NCBI RefSeq assembly: GCF_035582795.1
Contig: NC_134370.1
Location: 50,331,501 to 50,395,500 of the forward strand
Direction: 5' to 3'
DNA length: 64,000 bases
From: Mycteria americana
Taxonomy: Eukaryota > Chordata > Aves > Ciconiiformes > Ciconiidae
Both the position numbers and the translations under genes were made by a program. Of the stretch, positions 13,854-27,775 are shown piece by piece. Under the pieces are notes generated by a model that searched no databases, was not told where the DNA came from, and saw nothing but the letters and a program-made list of their open reading frames with translations. Each line of letters starts with the position of its first letter. The first letter of the stretch is position 1.

Positions 13854-16800
13854 CTTCATCAGCAGGGACCTGCCTGGGCTTTTGTGCTTCTCCCCTCCCT
13901 GTGCCTGAGAACCTGGTGGGAGGTAAGACCTGAGGCAGCATCACAAACTCCGTGAGCAAAAGGCTGATGGTTCTGAGGATAAAGCTGAAGAAAGAGTTAG
14001 CACTTTTTACATGTGTGACTATAGGCCTAGCACAGTGGCATCCAGTTCTTAGCTGGGGCATCTAAATGCTGCTGCAATTACAAACAGTGCAGTGAAGAAC
14101 ACTTCTTCATGTGCTCAAATGTTTTCAGCCTTGGGCTGACGAGAGAAGATTCCTTTCTGCTTCTGTGTTCCCCTACTTAATGAATTACTTATTTTCAGGT
14201 GGCTCTTTTGAGACATTGTGCCTTTGTAAATATAACAATATAAAATATTTCAGTAAGACACTGCAAGGAATGAATGACAAAACAATAATTCATGGCTAGC
14301 ACATAGTTACTTCTAGCCACGGCTCCAACAGAAAAGCTAGCATGAATCATGGCACTGTAATTCACGCTATCAAACCATTACTGAATGTCTACGTATTCAA
14401 AGTAGTTGATAACTATGGACAGATATTATTAATGCTAATAGCCAATCCAGATATATTTACTACTCAGTTATTTGCTGTCTTTTCTGTGCAGGTCTGTGAG
14501 AAGCTGATGTAAAGCTGCAGTCTATTTTGGAACTGGAAATTTTATTAAGCCTGTATGTTTGGTTTCTGAGTTTTTTAATTGGTATTTTGATAGTAAAGAA
14601 AAATTTGAACCTGCGAGTGGGATTTTTTTTTTTTAAAGACATGCTCTCTCTTTAGTAAGTGAACAAGTGCAATCAAGAGGGCCAGGAGGCGAGATGCAAA
14701 GCCTCCTGGAGCATAACCTAGACCTCAGTTTTACGATTAATTTAAAAAATAAAGAGAAAAGACATTTACCATGAACCACCTCATCATGTGCATTCAAAGC
14801 TCACTGATAGCAGTCTGCAAAATACTCTGAAACTCCGGGAGGAAAGAGACTGTGAAAACATTGGCTATGTTTTACCTCTTTCTGAACCAGATTTCTCTTC
14901 CACAGGTGATGGAGCTTCACCAAGAGTCTCCCAGGCAGCTGGACTAAGGGGCTGTGGCTTCTCAGGAGACACCTTACCCGCTCCATAACACCTTTTGTAG
15001 ACACCCTTCTGCTCACCTTCTTACTTGGACTGAATCACCACTGCCTGAGACCTTTGGTGACTGTGGCAGGAACCAGAAGCAGCGAATTTTAATTCGATTT
15101 CACATGTGAAATGAGCACAAAACAAGCCACGCATACTACTTACCACAGGGTAAACACTCAAAAATTCAGTTACACTTACATGAGATCCACATGCAAATCA
15201 TGGTGATCTAATTCAAGTCAGGGTGCTATAAACAAGCAAGGGAGAAAGAAAAAGGATCATTAGGTGCACATGCAAAAAGGTGCAATCTGGTACAGAGAAT
15301 ACAAAAATAATTTCTATATTGGTTACAGAAAAATATACAAGAAAACCTGCCACAATGTTATGTAATAGACACTGCAGAACAGATACAGTAAATTAACTTA
15401 ATGTATCGATCTGTTTGGGGAGCACAATAATTTTAAGCAACCATTCTGCCTAACAAAGAGCAGGAGAAAGGTATTTCATTGTGCCCACCCCAGCACCACA
15501 GCGCTCTTGACAAGCCAGAAGGTAATGGACCAGGTAGAATTTGGATGCCCAGCATCCCCCTTCAGGAACCACACTCTCAGTGTCCTGTCAAGTTCTAGAA
15601 TATTTGTTACAGCTTTATTAACAAGGCTAATCTATACATGAAATGAGATGACAGAGCTGTTAAATGCCTTCACAGATTTACATTTAAAAATAGAATGTGC
15701 AAATAAATAGAAAACTGAAGAGGGCAAACAACAAGTTCCCATACATATTGCTGCTATCACTTAAAGGCAAAACTGATCCAATAAAATGGAAACTTTATTT
15801 TTCCAAAGCTCTTTGCAACTGGCCATTTTAAAATTTAGTAGAAGCACTAGCATCTGAAAGCTCTTCCACATGGTACAACCCTCCCTATTTTGTATTTGGT
15901 AAACCTAGAGAGGCTACAGTCATGGGTCCAATGTAAAAGTCTGTAAAGCACAAATTGAGATCTGCACAAATAGTAGCAGGACTTTTGCAAGTTGGTTTCT
16001 CTGCTTAAAAAAAAAAAAACCCAAACAAGTACACAGGAAGAGAAACACATGAGATGCTAGCTCTATTGCTAGTGGCTTAAAAGCATAAGGATCCCAGCCT
16101 TACTGTCATTTTACTCCTCAGGATCACGCCAGGCAGTTACTTTCAAGTAGCCTACATCAACAAAACCAGCACATGATGAAAAGTCTGCACCTTAGGAGCA
16201 GGTGCAACTTCAGATCTGAAGGGTTCATGTCAGAGATGAATGGGCCTTTGAAAGCCTGCAGCTTCAGTGAAATGAAGCTTTAATGTTGCAATTTGCTCTT
16301 AGCAAGTAATTCTGGTGAAGTTTGCTAAAGCTATTTAAATGTTAGAGCATTTCTGCACGTTGATTAACAGCCAAGAGCTATAAGCATGAAAATGCCATTT
16401 GAAACACTCATAGCATAATTTGCACATGCTTGTTGCAGAACCTAATCAGGATTGCAGTGCTTGAGACAGTAAATTGAAGGCAAGTCATAAACTTCAAAGA
16501 GTTAACATTCGCCATTTTGCAGGAGCTGGGCAAACGTTAGTGCTAAGATAAGAATACGTTCAACGCAGATTCTCACATCCACAGAACTAACACAAGTCCA
16601 TTTATATTCAGAAAAGAAGTATGGCACTCTGCGATTTATCTGTTATGTGACATATGAAAATGCTGCCTAATGAGGACTGACCTAGTTTTAAGAAAGGAGA
16701 GCGCACCCTCTGTTTGCTTCTCCTTTCACTGTTCATTAGCAAGTTCTCTTCACCTCTGACAGCCCCTGACATGTCTTTCCACCATGGCTGAGAATGTGAT

Positions 16801-16858
16801 CTTTTTCCCTATCCCTTTAGGACTTCATTGGGTAACAATAACTCTAAAATCCCCAGGG

Positions 16859-16972
16859 AGAAAAAACCAAACCAAAGCAAAAAAACCAAACCACCAAACC
16901 CCAAACAAAGTCCATAACAACAACAACAACAAACAAACCAAAAACCCCCAAAACAACCAAAAACCAAAAAAC
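16859..16972. repeat. A/C-rich, nearly G-free low-complexity tract
   Basis: About 110 bp built of A-runs and C-runs (caaac, ccaaa, caacaa motifs) with only a few G or T bases. The six-residue ORFs across it encode Asn/Lys/Pro/Gln-rich text that is a composition artefact. Confidence 0.8.
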
Positions 16973-19900
16973 CTGCCACCCAGCTACTGCCTGACTTAAG
17001 ACTTAGGTTGGGGTAACTCAGCACTTCACAAGCTCACATCCACAGTCCCTGCAAAGCACAGGGGCTACTTGATACGAACATCCTCATAGCAGGGGCTAGG
17101 GGAGTGTTCAGAGCTCCTGGCTAGGGAACTTGTTTGAAGATTAGTTACTCCAGCAATGCTAATGCACCATGAGGAGAAGACAAACAGTGCAAAGCAAATT
17201 AAAATATTTCTCTGATTGCATTGAAAATTCAGCTCCTATTAAAAATCATTGACACTGAAAAAAAAAAAGATCTGCTTGTCTTAAATGGCTCCTAAATTAG
17301 AAGAAGTCTCAGAGAGGCCCCTCACCCAGGCAGATTTAATGAAAGATTATTTCAGAAGCAGAGATCGTGACTGCATAGCACAAGCATTTCATCAAAGGGA
17401 ATCTGACTTCTAATACATCTGCATCCTAAATAGACAAGATATACCCAAGGTCAGAGGGGAAATGAAAGCTGATGGGGTTGAGGCAGTGTGCCCACAATCA
17501 TGCTGCAGACCCAAGTCAGTTCTACAATAGATGTCCTGACTCCCAGTCTGAGATTTTGTTCAAGCAATCCTGAAAGGATATTACTCACTGCATAATCTTC
17601 CTTCAGACGGTCATATGTGTAGATTAAACTAAACACCTTATAAGCAATTTCTGAATTAAAAGCAGTCTTTCATCATAAAACCAATGTCTTCCAAATACAC
17701 CTGGAAAACTTGTATTTGGTCTTGTAAAAATTCACCACTGTTTATATCTGTCCTCAGTAAGTTTTAGGTTTTTTCAGGTCTCTTTATTTTCTCTACTATT
17801 TATATGACTTTTTTTTTTTTAACACACAGATATGGTATAAAGAAAAAAAATAGTAAAAGCTAAAACCATTTTAGTTGTGAAAGGATAAAGTTACCAGGAT
17901 TAGGGAACCGCTGAATTATCTGAAATTACCTTATGTTCTCTGCTCTGCAGTCTCAAGTAATTAGCATCTCTTTACAGTATATTCAAAGTAACTGCAACTG
18001 AATCAGACTAATATACAAGCATGAAAAGCTACTAGGCAAATGACCAATATTCAGACCAATAATGCAAAAAGAAAAGTTACTGCATTTCTCACTGCTTCTT
18101 ATCACACATGCAAAAATCAGGGGGATCTGCTCTTTTCTGACAACATAATTTCCTATTTTCACATCTGGGAAAATGGAAAATTAGGAGAGTCATTGTAGTA
18201 TGAATATAATAATTGAACAAGGCAGCTCTTTCATATTTATGGGCAAAATTACAAACAGTAAAACAGTTGTTTTAATCCTGTGTGCAACTGCTCTATAAAG
18301 CACAGCACTGGATACCAGGGTGAACACTCATGCAACAACTTTTACAGGAGGTTATGTGAATTAAATGTTCTCGAACTACAGCCAGCCGAAAACCACCAAC
18401 TCTTTTCTGTACGAAGGAACAAAACCTGTTTTTTATTCTCAGTTAAGAAACACAATGGAAGTCTATATGCAAAAAACTTCCTCTTTTCCTGTTGAAACTC
18501 CCTGGCCTGCGATACAAAATGGCATGCAATTGGCAGCGGATTAAACTGCCACTCTTGATATATTTTCTCTCCCTATTGACTGCTCTGCCCGAGGGCATTG
18601 CCACTCCCCACAGAGACCAGCACGCAAGCTCACTCCCAAACCATTGCCTTCTTCAGCCTTGCACTTTAAGGTAAGCTGCATTCAATTTTGTCTCACACGG
18701 GTGTTCCAGGCTAAAGATTACAGCCTGTCTGGTGCTGATTTGTGGCTCATTGAGCTCTCTGGCACATGCAGAAGCAGGGCAAAGGGTCACAACTGTTTTA
18801 TCCCTTGCAACTTAATGCACTGCCAAGTGCATGTCAGTCCTGAGAGTCAGCAGACATGAAGCTGACTGTGACTTAGCCCTGAAAATTAACTGTGGCCAGC
18901 GTCATGTCACAGTGATAGTTTAATCCTGTTCTTATTTACTCTGACTACTAAATCATGGCTTTCTCCAGTTAAGCAATCTGAACTGCTTGCAGTCCTGCAG
19001 ACACAGAAGCAGTGCACAGTTCAGGTGAGGTCCCTGTGGATAAACACTAATGAGGTCTCTTTGGCTCTCTGTTATCCTCTGCCCTCACTGCTAAAGGCAC
19101 CATCTACAAACCAGCCCAAGAAAAACACACCCGTCTCATGTATCAGAAGGCCTCTGCGTACGCAATGACTGTGCTTTGCACCAGACCTGGGAGACAAGAT
19201 CAAGTCCTACTTCATAAGGTAAAGCATTCAAAGGTAAATAAACCCCATAAAATGAGCTGGCTAGTATCTTCCTCTCTTCTCTACTTTTAAGTGCTTTTAA
19301 GTGGACTAAGCAGAAGGGGAAGCAGGCCAGCATTATGAAGCAGAGAATTAAGTCGTTCTGCATCATTTCTGTGTATGATATTGACCATCCACAAATATAA
19401 TTGGTAGCTAATGGTGAATTAGTGCTGCCGAGTCGTCTTCTCTCTATTTCCCTCAAATCGTTTTCTCTGGGGATGCACTGGAAAGGAGATATTGAAAACT
19501 CCTATTAAATAGCCACTGACTTTCAAATGAAGTAATTGAAAAGGACAAAGCAGAGACAGTGACTTAGAGAACTAACTTCATATCCTAGGAAATGGATTTG
19601 TTCTCACATCAAGCGAATAAGAACTTGATTGTCTCAAGCAATCCTTCATGATTTTGCTCAGGCCACAACCTCACTACATTTTCTGCCCTTGAGCTGCTCA
19701 GCACTGAGGCACAATGGCTCTGTGTTGAGAGACTCTAGCAGGCAAGCTCTAGCATACTGCATAAGCCTATAAATATTAGCCATGTACTTTTCTGAATCCC
19801 AAGACAGAGGTAGAAGAGGACCAGGGTCAGCAGATGAATTTATAAAAATAGGGCACCAGCTTAGCCAGGTCTGTGTTTGAGACGTTTCCAAATATCCTAG

Positions 19901-22900
19901 AAGAATTTGGAAGTTTGTTTGGCAAAGCTGCGCTCGTGATCATACTAGTTACACGTGCAAAAGAGCAAACCCCTGGTTAAAGAAACACATAGTTGCAATT
20001 CATTAAAAATACCTTTCTCTTACAATGCAAAAAGAAACCCCAGAGCTACTACACGCAAATTTCAATTTCAAAGAACTCGCATACTGGCACAAACCGATCT
20101 CATACAACTATCAACCAGCCCTGCTCAAGACAGCTCAGCAAGGGGCAGCCCCACAGTAGGCATACACCCCTCAAATGCAGCTGCCACCAGGGAAGAACAA
20201 AGCAGGTTTTTATCAACATGAGCTATTAAACATTCAGTAGGCTTCATTCATGGCAATGCAAAGTACTTCGTATCAAACAAACTCTGCAGTGTTTGGGTTA
20301 AAAGGTACGATGTCTTGAGTGAATTCTTTCACGTGAAAAAACTGGCTTGATGGATGGCTGCTCCCATGGTAAACAGTTTGTGCAACCCAGAGCACCTACA
20401 GTTGGCTATAGACCACGAGGGGCACCTTTCCATTCAATTTTCTTTCTTTTAAATCTGTTATTTTCTACTGTAAGAACCTCTAGTTCCCTTTAAAGAAATT
20501 CATCCTCCAAAGAGTTTGCCTTTTTTATCCAACTCCTGTACTTACTGAAATCATTTTAAGCCGATAGTCCGTAAGGAAATTTATATTATTAATGCTTTAT
20601 TACTCTTATTTTATTGCATCTTTACAGAAAGGAGACTTCACCTTCTTTATGATTTAATCAAGCCTTTTCTGTTCTTTAGAATTCATACAGGATTAAAAAC
20701 TACTTTCAGATACCGAGCTTGCCCTAAGAGGTTCATTCGTGGTTGCTCTCCCAGCACTGCTTCTTTTTGGATCAATTTTACCAGTGCCAATAATTATAGA
20801 GCAACTATATTATCAACTATTACCAATTCCCTACTTACTGCCACAATCAGACACAATATTTAGATTACTTCAGCATGTTGAACTATAGCCATCCAAAGTT
20901 ATGGATGTAAAAAGCAAGACTACACTTTAATTTCTGCCCTTTAAAATAAATGTGCTTTCAGTATTGCTTCCTAATCCCCACAGGAAATACGCATTCTTCT
21001 CTAAATGCAAGAACTGCACTAACTAACAAGAATAGAAATGGGGAGTCTAAGTAGATTGTGTTGTCCTGTGCACACATGTGAAATTTGATACTGGACACAG
21101 GAGGTTACCCTACCCACTATCCTCAGGTGTAATCATATTTTTAAAAATCCTGGACTTTAGCCTTGGTCATTTTATTTAGACATTTAAATCTGAAAAAATA
21201 GTTGTCAAAGCTACACCATCATTAGCAGAATAATATCAGCATGAAAATCTGTATTTATATTCAAAACATATACACATTCGAAGTGTCTCTCAAAGCTAAA
21301 TTGCCTTGCAGTCACACAATTAAGTGACTTTAAGAAAGATACAAAATTATTTTGGGTAATTAAATCTAAATGTGACTGCGAGGAGTTTCAGAAAGATCTC
21401 ACAATGCTGAGAGATTCACAATGAATGAGCATTCACATTTAATATTCTTAAAACACAGTAATGCACACAAGGGTAAAACAATGCTAACTATATATATTTA
21501 TCAACAGGTTACTTACTATCCCTAAAGAAAGTAATATGGGATTCATCAGGAATAGGTCTATGGAAGTGTTAGTTCGATACTCAGAGGCAGTAAAAAGGCA
21601 GATATGTTTGGAATTATTAAAAAGAAAATGAAACAAAACAGAAGACATGAGTTTTTCCTTGCAGAAATCTGATACACCTGCATTTTGAGTACTACTCTGT
21701 TTCTTATATTCTTCCCTAAGCATCTTACGTATTACCAACCATCATCAGAGATTAGGTATTTGAATGTAAGGACCTTTGTTTGCTCCAGCACGATTGTTTT
21801 TACCCATGTCACCTTTTCCTGCCTACATTTTCGGGGCAGTTATGATTAACAAAGACAAAACTGAATATTTATTTATTTTTAAATCCCTGCATACAGTTGA
21901 GCTCTCATAGCAGAAACTACTGAGAAGTTATCACCGTTTCTCACAAAACGCACGTTAGCCAGCACTTCCCATCGCACTTGACTGTCACGTAGAATCTATA
22001 CCCAGCTCTGCCCAAAGAGCCCGCAGCGCTGCTGACCTCTCTCTACCCTGCCAACTGCTGTTCTGCCACAGCGTGTCTTGAGAGCACATTGAATGCTCTG
22101 TTTGCCAAATATGTCTGGAGGACGAAGGTGTGCTGAAGTGGGACTAATGCTGGTTCAGAGAGCACACCTTCAAGACTGTCACAACAGAAAGAGGTGTCAG
22201 ATGAATTAATAAATAAGGAAATCCAACTTTACTTTTCAATATCTGCAAGTCTGGCACTTAAGAAGTTGTCTGTAATCCCAAAATTCAAGAAACCTGATGG
22301 TTCAAGAAGAAGAATCCATTACTGTATAAAGAGCAATGAATTCAATTCAGGATGAAGCAAATTCATTTCCCTGCACAGGTACAGCAGCAGAGTAAGCAAT
22401 GTTTGATAAGCACTCCCTCCCAGCTGCTGGACCCTCGCAATACAGTCACAGTGCGACTGCATGGATGTGGCAGGACTGAGCTGGTGTGAGGAGGCAGCAA
22501 AGCAGTCATATCATCCCCCTGAGAACTCATATATGGACAAGGAGAGCCCAGCGTAGTGCCCCTGGCCCTCACTGCCTCACACCAGGAGGAAACACTGTGT
22601 TGAAAAGGATTTCAGACACAGAAGGCCAATATGGGCACCCGGGTCCCCCTGCAATTATACAGGAATGGAGCACTTAAGTTTATTGGTCCTACTGAGAAAT
22701 CACTCTCCCTGCACAAGAGGAAACAACTGAAGACAAGTAAAATCTTTATGGTGACTTCTGTGGTCTTTAGATCAGGTTTTAAATACACTTTCTTCAGCCA
22801 CTGCCCTTGGAGACACAACAGCTGTTCCCAGCTTCCACACGTGAAAAGTCCATAGCAAGTCCCCCCCTGCAAAATGACTTATCTCCTGTTTCCACTGTAC

Positions 22901-23059
22901 TTTTCCTGCTCTGCCTTGAGAGCTGACAGAGAACTCTTCCAGTTCCTTAACCACCTCTGTGCTCTTTCGTCTCATACCATACAAAACTAGGGTGCTTACT
23001 CCTAAGGACCGGTTATTGGTCCTTCATATATGAATTAACTATTGGAATTTGCACATTTC

Positions 23060-23120
23060 AGAGGGAGTTTGGGGCAAGTCACTTGAGTTTCATCAGCTTC
23101 TGTATTTATGAAGGGTAGCA
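23060..23120 (+). mobile_element. Possible MIR core fragment
   Basis: The string gggcaagtcacttgagtttc followed by atcagcttctgtatttatga resembles the MIR core and its tail (gggcaagtcactta...cctcagtttcctcatctgta). It is short and eroded. Confidence 0.35.
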
Positions 23121-25930
23121 AGATCTATATTATACAGACAGTCCCTTACATTATGAGAGAGTACCGGCTACATATCACTATAAGCAAAAAGTGCATGTCA
23201 TCCATGAGAGGACTTTTTTGGTAACTGTTTTATATTGATGGTTATAAATGGGCTGCATTGATTTATCTACAGCTTGGTGCACACACCACTGCAGGGACCT
23301 TCCCTACCTTCCATTTTTGCAACACTTTCCACTATCTTAAAGGGGGACAGTGTCCCACTACCTAAATGCATTTGTAGATTGGTAAGTCATGAGTAAATTT
23401 CACTATTTCCATTACTCACTGACTTTTCATTCGATGTCCTGTAATTCCTAAGCATCCTGAAAGCAGCAGTAACTTCTTAAATAATTTCATTATCAGAGCA
23501 AGCCAGGAGCCCAAAAACATGAGAATATACTTTCAAAACCCCTTTTCTTTGATGCTGCATTTGCTATACAGAAATAAACTTTCCAATCCAGACAGTGGGG
23601 AGCTCTGGCAAAGAGGTGAAAGTCTGAGAGTGGCATTATTCGATATCAATTATTTTTCTTCGTGTCAGTTCTTCAATCTCAGAATTTTTACAGGGACCGC
23701 ATCATGACAGTTCTACCAGCAATGCTGGGATAGGAAAGAGTAAAAGAAACTGAATTTAAAAAAAAGTCAACATAACACTCAGCATGTCCATTTTCTTAAC
23801 GGCTTCTGGGATAGCATGATCTATAATAGCATGCCTTTCAGGAAAAGTGGAATGGAAAAGGCCTATATATTTAAATATTAATAATTTTTTACTGCTCCAA
23901 AGCATAAGAAACAGCTCTGCTCACTACACACTAGAGAGCTGACCCCAGCACCAAAGGTACAACCCACCATTATCTTCCTAATGTCAGCAACATATTGATT
24001 TTTGTTCCTTTTATTTGTGCATCAAGGCTCTCAGTCTGTGCATGTGCACATATGTGTGTATTTGAGTGTGTATTGAGAGATGGATGATGTTCTCTGGAGA
24101 TTTTGGTCCATGTCTTTGGATGGAACAGCTTTTCCCCTACCCTTTCATGTTTCTCTGCTCTTTAGGTTCTCTTCCCTGTAGGTGCTGTTGTTTCTACACT
24201 CACCCTGCAGCTGCAAAATGAAACAGTCACGGTCTGCAAATGCTGAGAGCAAGCAGTGAAGCATGATACAAACTGGACCTTCCATCCTCTCTGAGGGCAA
24301 ATACATTGCTTTTACAATGCTTCCAGCCTCAGCTGCAGTGAGGTTGAGAGGACAGGCTCATTCCCGATCCTGCAGCTAGTGCAGGATGATGTACAGTGTA
24401 CACATCAGATGTCAGCTGAAGTCTCTGTTAACAAATCCAACCATGCCAGAACTGTCTATAAAGGCAGGACAAATGGAGAGGAGAGCTAAACATCCTAACG
24501 AAGTAAATTTACAAGCCTGTATCATTTATTACTCACTAATAGTAATTATTTCTGTTAAAGAAAAGAAAAAAAAGGTGTAGCAATAGTTGTAGTTCTCCTG
24601 GTATTTTATTAATGTGTCAAAAAGGTAACAGAAGAGACTTTGCCATCATACTCCTTCCTCCCTGTTAGAGTCAGTAACAGACCCTACATTTTACAGTAAG
24701 CTCCTTTTTGCAAAAGTGGAACTGACCTGGAGCCTCAGTGCAGATTTGGGGCTCTGATGTGTCCTTACTTCTTCTTGCAAAAGACCAGGACTTTTCCTAA
24801 GGGGAAAGGCAGAATCCCGGTTAAGTCAGCCTAGCAGGTATTTCAGCTTAGGCACTCATGTTGAGAGCTTGTCCAGCTGGAATTGCAAATCAGGGAAAGA
24901 ATAATGGAAAACTGGAAGAAACATGGGAACTGAACTTATCTCAAGGCATTTCTACAAAGGTTCTACTTGTTAGGAAAAAAACACAGGGAATGCACTCATT
25001 GAGTACTGCACTTGCAAGGGTCGAACGCTGTTTCCTCTAGATAGGTAGATTAGCCTCTACTCCAAACTCCAGTCCCTCCCTTTCAAAGTCCCGATGGCCT
25101 TGTGCCTGCTCTGTTCACTACACCCTCTTCCCCGTGTCACACAGTACCTGCCTCCCGGGGCCGCATCTGTCTCAGTTTCACAGTCTCAGGTCACACACTG
25201 CTGATCCTGTCTTCTCTCTTGTTCATTCTTCTCAGACAGTTTGGTGACTCTTAGAGGTAAACCGAAGTCTAGTTCCACACATCCAGCTTCTCAGACACAT
25301 CTGTGGGATAATCCCACTCTGCACAGTCACAACATTGTTTTCAGTCATTTTATCCCCAGATCCTAACTACCACATTTGCTTGTAGAGGTCCTTGTTCCCC
25401 TCATTTGAGCTCAGCCCCATCTTCCTCAATTCTCAGGCCCACCTGTCGCCTCACAGCTGCCTCCCTGGCCTCATCTTTCTCTTTCACAGTCTATATAGTC
25501 TGTTCTCTGATCCTGCACTCGTGGTGTCATCTTCTCACAGCTATTTTGCAACAGCACCTCTGCTCAGCCTCAGCCCTCCCAGGCAGATTTCTAACTTCTC
25601 TACCTTCAGCCCCCCCATTTCTACCTCCTCCAGCTTCACAGCTCTCTTGCTGTGCATCCACTTGCCTCATCTCTTATCTAATTCAAGACTGTTCCACTCC
25701 CCACAAAAAGCCTCAAAAGGGATAGCGCATACACTCCAGCCATTGTATTCTGAAAGACTTAGCATACTTGAAATAACTGGTCAGAAGGGAAGAGTGTCTT
25801 GAATTTTCTGGGCCTCACACCATTACTCCACACTTAACACTAGTGTAGGTATAATCTGTTTGACTTCGATTATTCTCAGATTGATATAAGATTCAAATAC
25901 ACAAAAGCCTGCATAGAGCACAACATTAAA

Positions 25931-25943
25931 TATATATATATAT
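25931..25943. repeat. Short TA microsatellite
   Basis: Six TA units in an AT-rich setting. Confidence 0.7.
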
Positions 25944-27684
25944 TTGGATCAGAAAAGGTATTTAGACTATCATTAACACAAAGGAGTAAGGCCTGAGTGT
26001 TCCAGATGGCTGGTTTTAGGAATGTCCGAGCATTTGTGTGAAAGACGTTGCTGCTATTACAAGACACGTGCTGCGTGAATGGGAGCTCCAGGGCTCACAT
26101 GAGGTCTATCTGCAGACCCCAGCCTGCTGGACTTCTCCTCCAGCCAGGACCTGGGAAAGATAAGAGCAGATATAAATAGCGTGCTGGTGAGCAGAGCTGT
26201 GACAAAGCGCTGCACTGACTGCTGAGTGCCATCCTGAAGGAATCAGCACTTTTTTTGGATGCTACTTCAAATCTTTATAATTGGAATAGATTGAAAAGAT
26301 CAAATGTGCCAAACATGCCAATTCTGGTTCAGAGCAAAATTGTAAGTACACAAAAATCAGGGGCATGGAAAGAAAATACCCTCTAGAAATAATCTCTCTT
26401 CCTCTCACTTATCTAATCCAAAAGGATTTAGCCTAGTACTTAACGTACACACTGGTTAGAGAAAACAATCTGCCCAGCACTATGCGCCTTCCATGGCATC
26501 TGCTGCACAAATCCAGTGTCCCAGAATACTCCCGACTTAACCACACTGTTTTTGAGTGAGGTCATGGATAACGGCAAGAGGAAGAAATTAACACAGCCGG
26601 GCTGGACAGAAAATGCATTTCCAGAAATCCAGACTCATGTTTTCATTGACCTCAGTGAGGTTACATCAGGGATAATTCTGCCCAAAGCATAGCGTGGCAA
26701 TGACTTAAAAAGGCTGTGCCAGTTGGCGGGAGAAACAGAGAAGCGTCTAACAGGAGTGGTGCTTGGAGCATGTACAAGCCCAGAAAAGCTTCACCTGACT
26801 TTGTGCTGTTAGAACATGGGAAGCATAGAAATTAATCCAGCCAAGCTTCTCAGGAAGGGATTGTTTGGTTTTATTTTCAGCTATAATTCATGTTTACCTA
26901 GCCCTTGCCAAAAACTGTCTAAGTACAGCCAAAATGACTTCCCCAGCCACCTCACCCTCCTACATACACAACAAGATCATTTACTTTTCTGTGCTCCCCA
27001 AGAATCACCTCACTGGCTGTCAAACACCAAAATATTTATCTTACGATACACCTCTATCAGACCCCAAAATAAAGACAGTATGCAATGACAAACCCAGCAA
27101 GGCAGGCTTCAAAACATCATTTATAGTGACCTAGATAAACCAAGTGATGGTCGTGCCCAGACTTCTTATGTAGGTCTACCTCCAAAGGAGACAGCCTGGG
27201 ACTTAAGACATTAAATGCTGCTGCTGCTATAGACTTTGAAGGAGACCTCAGCAGGAACACAGCCCCTGCTGTACCCAGCTACACAAGCCTTTCAAGCACA
27301 AGAGAACAGAGTGGAGTCTAAAACTTCCTCCTTTCCTAGATCCGAAATCAATAAACATTTGCCAAAATGTTTGCATCTAGGTATTATCCAGAGATCACGA
27401 TGTTGAACGTGAGCTCTACTGCTGCTCTGGAAGTCACAAGGAGAGAAGTAATCATCCTCTCTTGCAACACGATGAGCAGCAGTGACAGAAAGCCTTTTCC
27501 CCTCAATTTCTGTTTTTCTCTGCAGAGTAGCAGGGGGCTTTAAAGGAACACCAACAGTGCAGTGCAAAATCTTCTCTTTCCCAATCACAGCAGGAACAAA
27601 CCCAACCATACACAAAACAGAGAACTTGCTTGTATGCTCCCTCTGTGAGGTGACAAAGACAAGCAGGAAGACATGATTTTAACT

Positions 27685-27775
27685 GGAGCCAGGGGTAGCA
27701 CACTCCTAGCTCAATCACTGACTTGGTGTGCAACTTTGGGCAAGTCACTTCACTTCTGTGTCTGTAGGAAAGTGG
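27685..27775 (+). mobile_element. MIR-like SINE remnant
   Basis: The stretch ctcaatcactgacttgg then tgcaactttgggcaagtcac and ttcacttctgtgtctgta follows the conserved MIR core (the part that normally reads close to gtgaccttgggcaagtcact, then a pyrimidine-rich tail). Old MIR copies are known in birds at low density. Limits are approximate. Confidence 0.6.

Noticed and set aside
25392..25802. 136-codon ORF, the longest outside CHRNB4 and the CR1 elements
   Set aside because: It opens with TTG, not ATG, and its Ser/Leu/Pro/Phe-rich text is what CT-rich DNA gives in any frame. A second frame is open over the same bases.
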